Positions 33,713 through 44,687 of a DNA stretch of 64,000 nt are shown here, piece after piece (the first letter of the stretch is position 1; every line of letters starts with the position of its first letter). This DNA is from Craspedostauros australis (taxonomy: Eukaryota; Bacillariophyta; Bacillariophyceae; Mastogloiales; Achnanthaceae). The position numbers and the translations under genes are program-made. The stretch is from assembly GCA_026770025.1 (NCBI GenBank), contig JAMXDE010000019.1, forward strand, positions 434,001 through 498,000. The letters are read 5' to 3'. Under the pieces are notes generated by a model. The model searched no databases, was not told the DNA's origin, and saw nothing but the letters and a program-made list of their open reading frames with translations.

Positions 33713-36700
33713 CTAGTTGTCTGGCAACGACTTGGCGGCGATGAAACCAATGACAACGACGCCAGTGAGGCCTCCGACGACGCCCCAGAAGATGGCATGG
33801 AGATCGTTCTCTTCGCTGAAGAGGTCGTTGTAAATCGAGATACCGGCGTCGATCTGATACCACGCCATGGCCAAGCATGCTACTCCGAGGAATCGGTGTC
33901 CGATCTCCCATCCAAAGCGCGCTCCTGATTTCTCCTCGGCTTGTTGTTCCACGAGGACGCCGTTCTCCATCTTGTAGTCGTCGTTGCCCGACTTTCCGGA
34001 TGGCTGTTCCTCGGTGTCCATTTCGTTGTTGTCCTGGCCGGCAGCATTGGAGCTGTCTGGCTGGGCAGGTGGGTGTGGTCGCAGGATGCCGTTGATGGCT
34101 TGCGCCACGGCGACGATGAAGACGACCAGGCCGACGAGTCTGTGTGGGTTGGGGTCGGAGTTGAAGTGGTTTGCGTCGAATCCGCTGGGTGTCTCCTTGT
34201 TGATGGCAGCCACGGCGATGCTAAAGGCGATGATGGTGAAGATGACGACGAGCATGTTCAGCGTGCGGTGGATGTTGAACCAAACACCCTGGCCTGGAAT
34301 GAAACGGCGAAGCATGCTGGCACCGATGGCCAGTGGGCAAAGGACACCCCATGCAATGCCAGCGAACCATCCGTGGAGCTTCCACAGATCCTTCTCCCTG
34401 GTCTCGATGTTGCTGACGGATCCGCCCTCGAGGTTCGACAATGCGAACGATCCGCGCTGGCTGTGTGTGTTGAGGCTGTTACCGAAGCCCCATGCGCTCA
34501 GGAAGGTGTTGGGAGTCTCGATGTTGATTGGAATCTCGCCATCTTCCACCATGATCTTGGTGAATCGCAAAGTTGTGATGGATCCGCTCTGGCTGATGCT
34601 CGTGTCGATCAAGGTTTGCTGGGCGGCATCGCGGGGCTGGACGCCAGCGGTGCTTTGTGATGTCATGGTGTACTTCTGGACTTCTCCGGTGTCTGGCAGT
34701 CCAATGATGGATTCACTCCCAACCATGGTTCCAGTGTTGGAGACGGCAAAGCCAACCCAGGCGGTTGCTGGTGCCTCCACTTCGACACTGAGGGTGTTCT
34801 TGCCTTCGGCACGTTCATCAGCGAGATTGACCTTGTACCGCATGATGCTTCCGTCGAGGTTGCCAGTGAGCAGGACCTCGATAAAGTTGGCTGGCGTCTC
34901 TGGAGGCGTGGCCGTTGGTGCAGCGGTTGTTGGCGATGCGGTCGGTGACATGGTGGGAATAGCCTCACCCACATCGAGCACGAGGATCTCGAAACCCAAA
35001 TCGTAGTGGGTGACACAGTGGTAGTACAGCTTGTCTGGGGTAGTTTCGTCTGGTGTGAAAGTGAGAATAGCCGCGTTGTCGACGATGGAAGAATCGTTTG
35101 CGCAGGATGTGTCCAAGGTGCCGAAGTACGTGGCGAACGATTCCAATTCGGCGTTCCTGGAGTCCGGGGTGGTTTCGTCGTACTCGCAGAGCGGTGCCTC
35201 GGCTTCGGCGACGAATTCTGTCACGCCAAGCTCGGTCGATGAAGCTGTGATGTTGATTCCGGCGTAGATGGTCTCGTCGAGTCGTTGCATCGCTGTCTGC
35301 TGCGCGTATCCTCCCTGCGCAGAGTCGGTGATATACAGCGGATGGTACTTGGTGTCAATGCCAGGGGTGTCGCCGCCGTTGACCTTGAAAGTGTAGGTCT
35401 TGCCACGACGCAAGATCACACGAGGGATGAGCATATCGTTCAGGTACCATGCGATGCCCCAGGAGGTCTTGCCGGTGATGGCTGTGTATCCACGTGGTCC
35501 GCCAGAAGGTCCGATGCGGGCGGTGATGTTGAGGTCCTTGTCACCGACATCCTCGCGGACGAACGGTGCTGGCGGTGCTGGTGTGGGCGCAAGCGTTTCG
35601 CCGGCGGCGAGCAGAGGTTCGCAGTTGTTCGCAGTGGTACGTCCGAATTCCAATGAGATTGAGTTAGCACCACCATCGGAACGTTGAGAATGGATGAGAG
35701 GATTTCCGCTGGTGTCCGAAATTGCGCCGATGGCCCAGACGACGAAAGTCGAGACGCCGGTCTGAAGGATCAGCGGGGATGTGAATGCAATTGTCGATCG
35801 TTCATGTGGAGATGGTCACAGCACAAGGAATGGTTGCAAGTGGTCATGTATTGAATGGGTGAGTGTGAGTCAGGCAGTGATTGCGTGATTGCGCGAGTGG
35901 ATGCATTGGCGGACAGTGCATGACATGGGCGTGTCATGCAATACGATATTGTCCTCGCACTTACAGAAGTATCAATGGCTTGGTCGATAGGGACATTTCT
36001 TGGTGTCTGTTCAGTATTGGTGCGTGCGAGTGGGCGGGTGTATTCGATCATGGTGAGGCCACGGCCCTTCATTCCAGAGACGTTGGTGATGTCGTTGGTA
36101 CCAATGCCGTTGAGCGTGGTGTCAAGACAGACGCCCTGCTCTCCACTGCACTGGCCGCGGTCGTCCATGTAGATGTCTCGCACGCGGGGGTTGTCGGCAC
36201 TGGCGCCTGGCCAATCCTGTTGCCCGAATGGTGATGGCGATGGTGATGACGATGGCAAAATAGAATGATCGAGAGAAGGTGTTCCGCAACAGCAAAAGCA
36301 ATAGATACATACATAAGTTGCATGGGGTGAGTGTCAAAGTCAAGGCCTCATGTTACAATCACCCGCAATATTCACAGTTCTCGTCGCACTTACCGCCACG
36401 ACTGCATCTGCGCCAATCATCCAAGTCTCTGTGGTTCTTCCGGAGATTCCAAATCCCATGTAATTGTTGTCCTTGATGCTACCGATGAGCTGGATGGTGA
36501 CCTGATCGTTGGGCTCATCCACTCGCCAGCGGACTTGGTAGCTGTCGGTGAGCTCCTCGCAGTTGAATCCTGGGGGGGTTTCCACGAAGGGTCTCTCGGT
36601 TGGGCATTGGCGTTCGACGCCTTCGGTTGGGATGCCGGCTGGCAGGGTGTCGGGGAAGACCATGTGTCCGAAGTTGGCGTTGGCAGATTCGCACCACACG

Positions 36701-37491
36701 GAGAGGGAGCCACCGAGATAGTCGCGGATGGAGGTGCCTGGTGGGAACTCAATGCGCTGGGTGACGTCTCTTGCCTCTGGTAGTTTGGCGTCGAAGGTAG
36801 ACAGCGCGCAGGCGTTGCTGGGGGCTCCATCCGGTGCGATGATGCCGTTGCTGGAGGGGTTGCTGTTGGTTCCCAGCCAGAAGTAAGCGGCAGGACCACC
36901 GCCATCGTAGGAGTAGTTGTCGACCTCGAGCACGGTTTCCGAAAGAGCGTAGACTTGTCCGGCGACATCATGGGTTAGTCCGACGAAGTTGCCGAGCAAG
37001 ACGCGGGTGTTTACTGGACAGTCACGCGCAATACCGCTAGCCGGGATGCCGGCTGGCAGGGTGTCGGGGAAGACGATGTGTCCGAAGTTGGCGTTGGCAG
37101 CCTCACACCACACGGAGAGGGAGCCACCGAGATAGTCGCGGATGGAGGTGCCTGGTGGGAATTCGACGCGTTGGGTGATGCCTCTCGCCTCTGGGAGCTT
37201 GGCAGATCTGTCGGTAGTCACTGCGCAGGCGTTGCTGGGGGCTCCATCCTGCGCGACGATTCCGTTTCTGGAAGGATTGCTGTTGGTGTCGAGCCAGAAG
37301 AAGGCGGCGGGACCGCGGCCATCGTACTCGTAGTTCTCGATCTCGAGCACGGTCTCGGACAGAGCGTAGACTTGCCCGGCGAGGTCGTGGTCGAGTTCGA
37401 CGAAGCTGCCCAGCAGGACGCGGGCAGATGTCAGGCAAGACAGCGACAGTAGCGCCGTCATGCGGAGGAGATGGGTTGCCATCATCTTCAT
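33713..37491 (-). CDS. DM13-DOMON-cytochrome b561 protein (Skeletor-like fusion)
   Basis: Three exons: 37491-36394, 36216-35965 and 35761-33713. Donors are GTAAGT at 36393 and 35964; acceptors are CAACAG and CTTCAG. Both introns (177 and 203 bp) are phase 0. The product is about 1132 residues. Order: signal peptide (1-23); two DM13 domains (RVLLGSF and RVLLGNF, each with GQVYALSET and YLGGSLSVWCE), about 69% identical-looking by eye; a DOMON domain spanning exons 1-3; a cupredoxin-like region (TYTFKVNGGDTP, YHPLYITDS, YYHCVTHYDLGF); a Thr/Pro linker; a second DOMON domain; and a cytochrome b561 core with helix-borne His in KLHGW, NIHRT, NPHRLVG and EIGHRF. DM13-DM13-DOMON-cupredoxin is the Skeletor arrangement of animals. 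Cytochrome b561 moves electrons across membranes, usually from ascorbate. A plasma-membrane reductase passing electrons to an external haem/copper module is inferred. Confidence 0.88.
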
Positions 37492-37660
37492 CCTTGAGGG
37501 TTGGTTGGTTGGTTGCTGATGTGTTTGATTTGATTTGTTTCGTTTTGTTTGGTGGTGCTGTTTGTTGTGTGCTGTTTGTTATTATGATGACTGTCGTTGT
37601 TGTTGGAACTGCGTTTGCAATTGTCAGATGTCTGGTTTTATGAGGGGAAGAAGCACTGCC

Positions 37661-37682
37661 CTCTCTCTCTCTCTCTCTCTCT
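37661..37682. repeat. CT dinucleotide repeat
   Basis: About 11 CT units, 170 bp upstream of the ATG of the DM13-DOMON-b561 gene, which reads leftwards. On that gene's strand this is a GA repeat in the promoter region. Confidence 0.95.
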
Positions 37683-39988
37683 TTCGTCACCACAGGACCA
37701 CGCTGTTTTCTCTTCTCTTGTTCTTTCAACATGTTGTCGCTGATGATTTCTTTTGGCCTACTTGTTGGGTGAGGCTGGTGAGTTGCGCGATCTTTCCCCA
37801 GCTGGTGTCCAAAAAGGTCGTGTGTGTTCTTGTTTGCGCGTTTCCCGTTCTCCGTTACGCTGTGTCCACGGCGATGTCGCCGAAGGCGTCATTGATCGGG
37901 AGTCTTTGCCTTTGGTTGGCTGTGGGCGGGCAGTCATCGCCACAACTTCCCCGCTTGTTGCCCAAGCAATCTTGGTCTTACCTTTGGGATTTTCCCTCTT
38001 GTTCCTCATCATTGTGCGTTCGCCGCGTCTAATTATTGTTCGTGTTACCAATGAGATCCGTGTGGACGGCTCGAGCTCCCCAACGCACTTGTTGTGCGAG
38101 CGGTCTCTTTGCTGTTGTTATTGCCGCTACGCGCATCTTGCTGTGTTGTCGACGAGAAGACCTCGCACGATCACATCGCATTTGGCAGGAATGGTACCCT
38201 TGCTCAAGGAGGATTGGGCGAACGCGACACTCCTTTTTTGTCATAATAGGCGCTTTCAGAACGCTGTGACGTACGTTCCATTCGCACACGCAAACCGAGA
38301 CCGCGAATCGGACATGTGCCTGCAATGTCACAACAGCATCTGGTGAACTGCGCAAGCACTTTTGATCCCCAGACGGCGAAGATCTCCGAACGGCGAAGTT
38401 GGAGAAGCGTTCGGCGACTCCGCCAATGTTTCGGGGCGGTGCTGTGCGAATGCTACTCGCACGGTATCGGATTAACCAAGATCGGAGAGGGAGAAATGCT
38501 CAATGTGTGCCAGAACGACATCAAAAACCCGCTCGATTATGTGTCGGCCACGTTTTCACATCACCAATCCACAACACGCAAACAACACACAACATCCACG
38601 ACAACATCGCGCAAAATGACAACAACACGCAACAACAGAGGTCGAGGAGTAGCGGAGCAACACAAACACGATGTCAATAGGTAACAGGAACATCATCGAC
38701 ACCAATGTCAGAACCCATCGCCGACTTCACCTCTTGAGGGATAACAAGTGGAATGTTGTTTCTCCCATAGCTGTGTTCGAACAAGTACGTACGATCGATG
38801 GAACGAGGACTAGGTACCTCCCCGTGCATTGGTACCGCCTATCGTAGAGAATGTAATAGAATACTTTGGAGGGCAATTTCGTACGAGTGGCTGGAGAAGA
38901 GATTGTGTGTGTGTGCAAGTCTCTGGATGAGAGGGAGAGAGCATCTCATTCATTTGATCACATTTGAATGAAACTGCTCTGAGAGAGACAGTCGGAGAGA
39001 GTGGAGTGGAGTGGAGCGGAGCACTCGACTTCTCCACCACCAGTCTTCACCGCTCATGCTCAACCTGTCAATAACCAGGCAAAGAGCAAAAACGGGCCGC
39101 TGCAGGAGATGATCGTCCACCACGCACGCGGAGCGAGGACGAAGAGCACGACGAGGAAAGTTTGATTTCCGTTGTGGGGTTGCGATGCACCCCGGTGGGA
39201 AGCTGCGTCATCATGGAACCTCCTTGGTTGACATAATCTTTCCCTCTTCGTGCTGTTGTCGTCGTCGTCGTCGTTGTCTTCCTCCAATCTCGCACACTTT
39301 CCCAATGTTTGCTTCCCGCCTTCTTCGATTCGTTCCGCAAGGCTCTTCTTGCCCACCCAGGGACGAGACACGGGTGTCGAAGCGGGGAACCGAGCAGATC
39401 GTTTGCTGCCACGATGTGAAAACAAGAACCAAGAGGACCACAGTGGATGACAAAAGACGCTCTTGCTGCAACGCTAAGAATGCCTTGTCGCGACAGAGAA
39501 CGGCCTGTTGCTCCCTTCCATCCACAGCTGATCTTGTCTGGCGTCTTCTCTTCATCACTCATCATCATCATCAATCTCCGTTTTCGAAAGTTGTCCAAGG
39601 CAAGATGTCAAAGTGAGACTCCTCCCCATCCACAGGTAGAGCAGAGTGTAGAGTGCGTATGTATGGCCGTGTCCTCTTGATCCTACCCTTACCTTGCTCC
39701 GCCAATGCAAGGCGCGGAGCATGGTGCAACACCTTCTTGTCGCACAGAGACCACAACACAGAAAGACCTCCAAGTTCCCCGCTTGGCTCTCTCTCTCCCT
39801 CTGCTCTCTTTGTCGTCTTCTTCCTCCCCTTGTTCGCGTATCGTAGTCCTTGAGAGCAGAGAGGCCAGCCTTGTCTCCAGGGGATGGTGGAAGCTCACGA
39901 ACCGAAGCAGTCGACCATCACGCAAAGAGCGATCAACCAGCGAATTATTTGCTCTGCCTGGCTCAGCTCCGTGTTGGTCGAGCGAGGA

Positions 39989-40025
39989 GTGTGTGTGTGC
40001 GTGTGTGTGTGTGCGTGTGTGTGTG
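39989..40025. repeat. GT dinucleotide repeat
   Basis: Interrupted GT run with GC interruptions, followed by imperfect GGTATGG repeats at about 40034-40060. It has no coding content. Confidence 0.95.
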
Positions 40026-40526
40026 ACCTTTGCTATGGTATGGGACGGTATGGTATGGTGGCATACCCACACAATACTGTACGATGAAGTAAGGCGCGTG
40101 GACAAACAGATAAAGCCATGTGCATGGCAGGTGGTTGGTTCGATCAGAAAGACCATCACACGTTGAATCCAAACTAGGACATGTACGAATAACAGGACAT
40201 GAAAAGCATTCTAGTTTTGTGAAGTAGGGCTGAGTAGAGTGTTGTCTCAGCTGGGATGTCATTTTTGCGCAGTTCGAATGAAGGGACCAAAGAGACCAAT
40301 GAATGGACGGACGAACGAACGGCGAGGGGTGCCGTAGTCGCGACGAGTGGGGCACACGAGCCAAGAGGAACCAAACTCTTGGCCGTGGCATCATCCACAC
40401 GCTGGCGCCGATGTTGGCGGCTGCTGCTGCAACTACGGTCGTCAACCGTTTCGTTCACACGATATTGGTTCTTGGCACACCCAGTCTCCGTGCCTTCCCA
40501 CAACACAGCAATGGCATCGATCTCCT

Positions 40527-43500
40527 CTAATCGGAATCAGAGTCCGAGTCAGAATCGGAGTCGACGGGCCGGGCTGGTTTTCGGCTCGGTGGGGCGGCGG
40601 CTGGCTGTGGGCCTGGCGGCGCACGGTTGCCTGCGTTCTCCAAGGCAGCACGCTCTGACTTGGCCTCGGCTTCGCATTCCAAGGCCCAGATGACGACGTC
40701 CTCCACCAATTGGGCATCTCGCGACTTGTCCTGGACCTGGGCGACGATACGGGCGAGGGTCTTCTGGTAGGCGACACGGGCGTGGGCCTCGGCCATGTAG
40801 AAGGCCTGTCTGTTCTTCAGGTCCTCCTTCATCTTGACGAGCTGCTTCTTGTACGTGTCGACGTTCTTGATCAACCGAGCGTTGGTTGCGTTCAATCCCT
40901 TCGCGTGGTCGTTGAGCTGGTTGAAGGAGGCGCTGGCGGATGCGTTGGCCTCCATCAATCGGGCGTTGTTCTCCTTGAGGCCCTTGTAGTCACGCTTCAT
41001 GCTCTCGCATTGCTGACGCAGCTTCATGTTCTCCTTACGCAAGTACTCGATAATCTTTCCGGATTCGTCGATGAGGGTCTGCTGCTGGGCGGACTTGTTC
41101 ATCTTCTCGGCCTCTGTGCGCAGCTGATCCTCGAGCTTCTCCTTGTAGTCCTCCATCTCTTGCTCGAACTGGAACTTGGCATCCTCGAGCTCGCGCTTGC
41201 GCTCGTCCTCTGCCTCCTTGAGCTTGTCCTCCATCTTGTTGAGCTGGTTCTGGAGGTCCTCCTCCTCGCGCTTCTTCTCCAGGGCGGCGCGGTACTTCGG
41301 GCGCTGGATGAAGCCACGGGCGATGGCCTGGATGCGGATGGCGGCCTTCTTGGACTTCTTTCCCATGCGCTTCATGCGCTTCTTGTTCTTCTTGGCCTGA
41401 TCGACGCGCTTCTTGGCCAAGGCAAGTCGGAAGAGGCACTGGATGGGGATGACGGCGGTTGCGTACTTGGCGTACTTCATGCGCATGATGGCACGCTTGG
41501 CGAGGAATCCACGCACGGTCTTTTGGATGCGGACGGCCCACTTCTCCCAGATCTTTCCACGCTCGGACTCCAGGTACTCCAGAGCACCTGCGCGGAAGTA
41601 GGCGCGGGTCTTACCGATGGCGTACATCTTCTTGACGGTGCCGCTCTTCGTGGTGGTCTCCATGTGCTTCAGCGTCTTCTCGCACAGGTAGGTGACCTCC
41701 TCTGGCAGATCCTTGCCCTTGAGGGTTCCGAGCAACGGACCGAAACGATCCTTGACATCGGCGTGGTCCAGGCGATTCGGGTATGCCGAACGGGAGATGA
41801 TGACGGCAGCGATCACACCGGCGCATCTCAGCTGTTCGATGGTGGTGACGTGCTGCATGACGAGCTTCTTCTTAAGGACGTTTGGCTTGACGCAACGGAT
41901 GTAGCGCGACTTGGTGGTCGACAGTCCCTTCATGAGAGACGAGAGCTGCGTCTTGAACTTGGTCATCACGGTGTCGGCGACCAGGTTGGACTTGGCACGG
42001 CGTGGTGGGCCACGGCCGGACTTGGCGGCTGGGGCTGGCGCCTTGCTCTCCTGGTTGGTGCACTTGTCGTTGTCCAGATGCTTGGCGAGGATCTCGTTCT
42101 TGCATGCCTTGGCGCAGACCTGCAGATCGGTTGGGAGGGTGTCGGTGTTGCGGATGACGAAGTCCTGAGCTGTGTAGATGACGGCACCGGCGTAGTGGTT
42201 GATTCCGAACTCGCTGCGCTTGAATGTGTTCTTGGCGATGAGGCACGGGACGGTCTTGTTGGATTGCAGAGCCTTGCTGACGAAGGCCTCGTCGTTACCC
42301 TTGGGACGGACGCACTCTTCGTTGAGCTGCTTGATGATACCGAACTTACCCTCGATGAGCTCGAGGACGTCGGAGTTGTCATCGTACTGGATGTCGTCGA
42401 GGTTAAGGCCTTCCGCCTTGTACTCCTCCTGCACGGTCTGGAAGATGTCGTGGGTGAACTTGGCCTGCAGCTTCTCGTTACAGTAGTTGATACAGAGCTG
42501 CTCGAATCCGTTGATTGGGAAGGACTCGAAACCGAAGATATCCAGCAGACCGACCACGCCGAACTCGGTGTTGGCGTCGGCGCCTGGGTAGTTGTTCTCT
42601 GCGCAAGTGGCGTCGTTGATGGCACGCACGAGCCAGAGGAAGATCTTGGCGTAGATCTCCTTGGCGAAGGCGTCGGCGGATTCCTTGGAGACGTCGCTCT
42701 TGAGCGGGACCTTGTACTCCTCTCCACGCGTCTTGATGGTGCGCTCCGTGAAGGCCCTCCCCAGGAGGTCCTCCTCGCAACCGATGAGCTCGGCGAGCTC
42801 CTTGAACTCCTTCTTGGATGTCACGACGGATTCCTCATCGTTGCCTGGCTTTGGTGCGAAGGACAAGTTACCGAGCTGCAGCACGGCGGCGATGGCCTGG
42901 AAGAGAGTGATGTACTTGTCATCCTTGATGCCGACGATCTCGAGGGCCTTCTTGGTCTCGGGGAAGTGCTCGCTGTCCTCCTTGCCGTCGATTCTGACCT
43001 CAGGCGACTTGCCGACGTAGGCGAAGGACTCGTTCTTGGTGCCCTTCAATCCCTTCCAGATCTTGACCTTCTCGCTTTCCGGCGCGTTGAGGAGCTGGTA
43101 GAAGATGTGGTAGGTACGCTCGGTCTCGTCGTGGTAGACGACACGGGACTTCTCGAGGAGGTAGACCTCGCACTTGGAACCGGACATGATGGCGCGCGGG
43201 TTGTCGCCGACGTTCTTGGGCTCCTTGCGGTCGAACTGCAGGACGATGTACTTACCGAAACGAGAAGAGTTGTCGTTACGGCGCGTCTTGGCGTTACCGA
43301 AGGCCTCGAGGAGGGGGTTGGAGTCGAGGATACGGTTGACGACCGCATCGGCGTCGATCTCGCTGACGGCGGTTGGATCCTTCTGCACACTGGCGATATG
43401 GTTCATGCAAATCTTGACGGTCTCGGTCTTACCGGCACCGGACTCGCCGGACACCAGGATACTCTGGTTGACGCCTTCGTACGCCAGACCGCGGTAGCAG

Positions 43501-44459
43501 AGGGAGGAGACTTCGTAGATGTGCGGCGGGAGTCCCTGTCGCGGGTCCTGCTCGGACTGCTCCCACACGAGCTTCTGCGCGTAGTAAAGGCGGACCTTTT
43601 CGGTGTACAGGTCGGTGAGCCACTGGTACGGATTGACGGCGATGACGATGTCGGAAACGCGTGTGTATGGCTTGGCGCTGCAGTGACGCTCCTTCAAGTT
43701 GTACAGGATGGCAGCCTGCGTATCGTTTGGATAGTGTTAATAATATATGGATAGCATATGGATAATATGTGGATTATTGTGGAGGTAAAGATGGAGGTGG
43801 TTGTGGTCGGGTCAATATTTGCGTTAGTGTTAGTTAGTTGATGTCACAATATGAGGACAATGATAACATATGGTAATGCGAGGATGATGGCGAAAGTGGC
43901 ACAGTGGACCTGTCGTTGCCATCATGTCATATCATATCATATCATATCATATCACAGATGCAGGTTTCAATGCGAAATGAAGGCATGCACTGCATCACAT
44001 TCGAGCCAACAGACCATGATGAACGAGCAGAGGGGACCTTTGATGAGCCTCCTCCTCCGCTTCATACCAACACCAACGCCCACGCCCGCATGGAAGCATG
44101 CATGCGCAAAGGCATCGAGCAATGAAAGACGCAGACAAGCAGACCATCGAACTCACCTCATGCAAATACGGCAGGTCCACCATATCATCGACCTCCTTGA
44201 GGGAGCCGGACTTGCCGACGTTCTGAAGCGGCAGGGACCTGTTGGGGTAGTCCTTGAGGTTGATCTTGGCGGACTTGAAGCCGGTGGCGCCCTTTCCGCC
44301 ATCGCTGAGGATGAGCTCCTCGCTGTCGTACTGCGGGATGGCGACCTTGGCGACATCGCCGGTCTGCTCAACGAGACGCGCTGGGATCCATGCGTAGTCG
44401 TTGCTGCGGATGTACACGTTGTTGGCCGTGGCGCCGCCGCCGTCCTTTTCCTTTGGCAT
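40527..44459 (-). CDS. Myosin heavy chain with IQ motifs and coiled coil
   Basis: Two exons: 44459-44157 (101 codons) with donor GTGAGT, and 43715-40527 after acceptor ACGCAG. The intron is 441 bp, phase 0, and the product is about 1163 residues. The junction rebuilds DLPYLHE-AAILYNL, the normal start of a myosin motor. The N-terminal SH3-like subdomain has YAWIPARLV. The motor has P-loop GESGAGKT (about 191-198), switch I NDNSSRFGK (about 248), switch II DIFGFESF (about 496) and the actin-facing TTKSRYIRCVKPN. Three IQ-like repeats (RIQKTVRGF, IQCLFRLALAKK, RIQAIARGF) follow for light chains or calmodulin. A coiled coil of about 150 residues then suggests dimerisation. A Pro-rich tail ends in an acidic Ser-Asp repeat, a likely CK2 target. 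It moves cargo on actin. I do not assign a myosin class; no tail domain such as FYVE, WW or MyTH4 was seen. Confidence 0.95.
43926..43955. repeat. CATAT pentanucleotide repeat in myosin intron
   Basis: About six ATATC units inside the single intron of the myosin gene. It is a candidate length-variable marker. Confidence 0.9.
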
Positions 44460-44660
44460 CGTGCCGCGTTGCTGTTGATGCTGTTGTTGGTTCTGCAGCA
44501 GTTATGCGTGGGTGAATTGTGACCCTGGAATGAGATCTGCGGGTCTTTTTGTTCGGTCCAATTTGGGTTCTGGCAGCGACGATGGGCGTTGGGCTTTGCT
44601 TCTGCTGTCTCTCACGCGCTTTCGTTCAACTCCGGCGCAGTTCGCAGATGGCAATGGTCG

Positions 44661-44687
44661 ATCAATCAATCAATCAATCAATCAATC
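44661..44687. repeat. ATCA tetranucleotide repeat
   Basis: About seven ATCA units, 200 bp upstream of the myosin ATG. Confidence 0.95.

Larger units (their letters stand above)
37492..40526. other. 3-kb spacer, no supported gene
   Basis: Promoter side of the DM13-DOMON gene (minus) and 3' side of the myosin gene (minus). Contains GTTG-type repeats next to the DM13 start, CT and GT microsatellites, and short ORFs on both strands with no recognisable domain or signal. Confidence 0.45.

Noticed and set aside
40710-43754. 1014-codon plus-strand ORF antisense to myosin
   Set aside because: It is Leu/Asp/Val/Gly-rich and repetitive, and lies entirely opposite the myosin motor and tail. It arises from the strong codon bias of that gene, not from a second gene.
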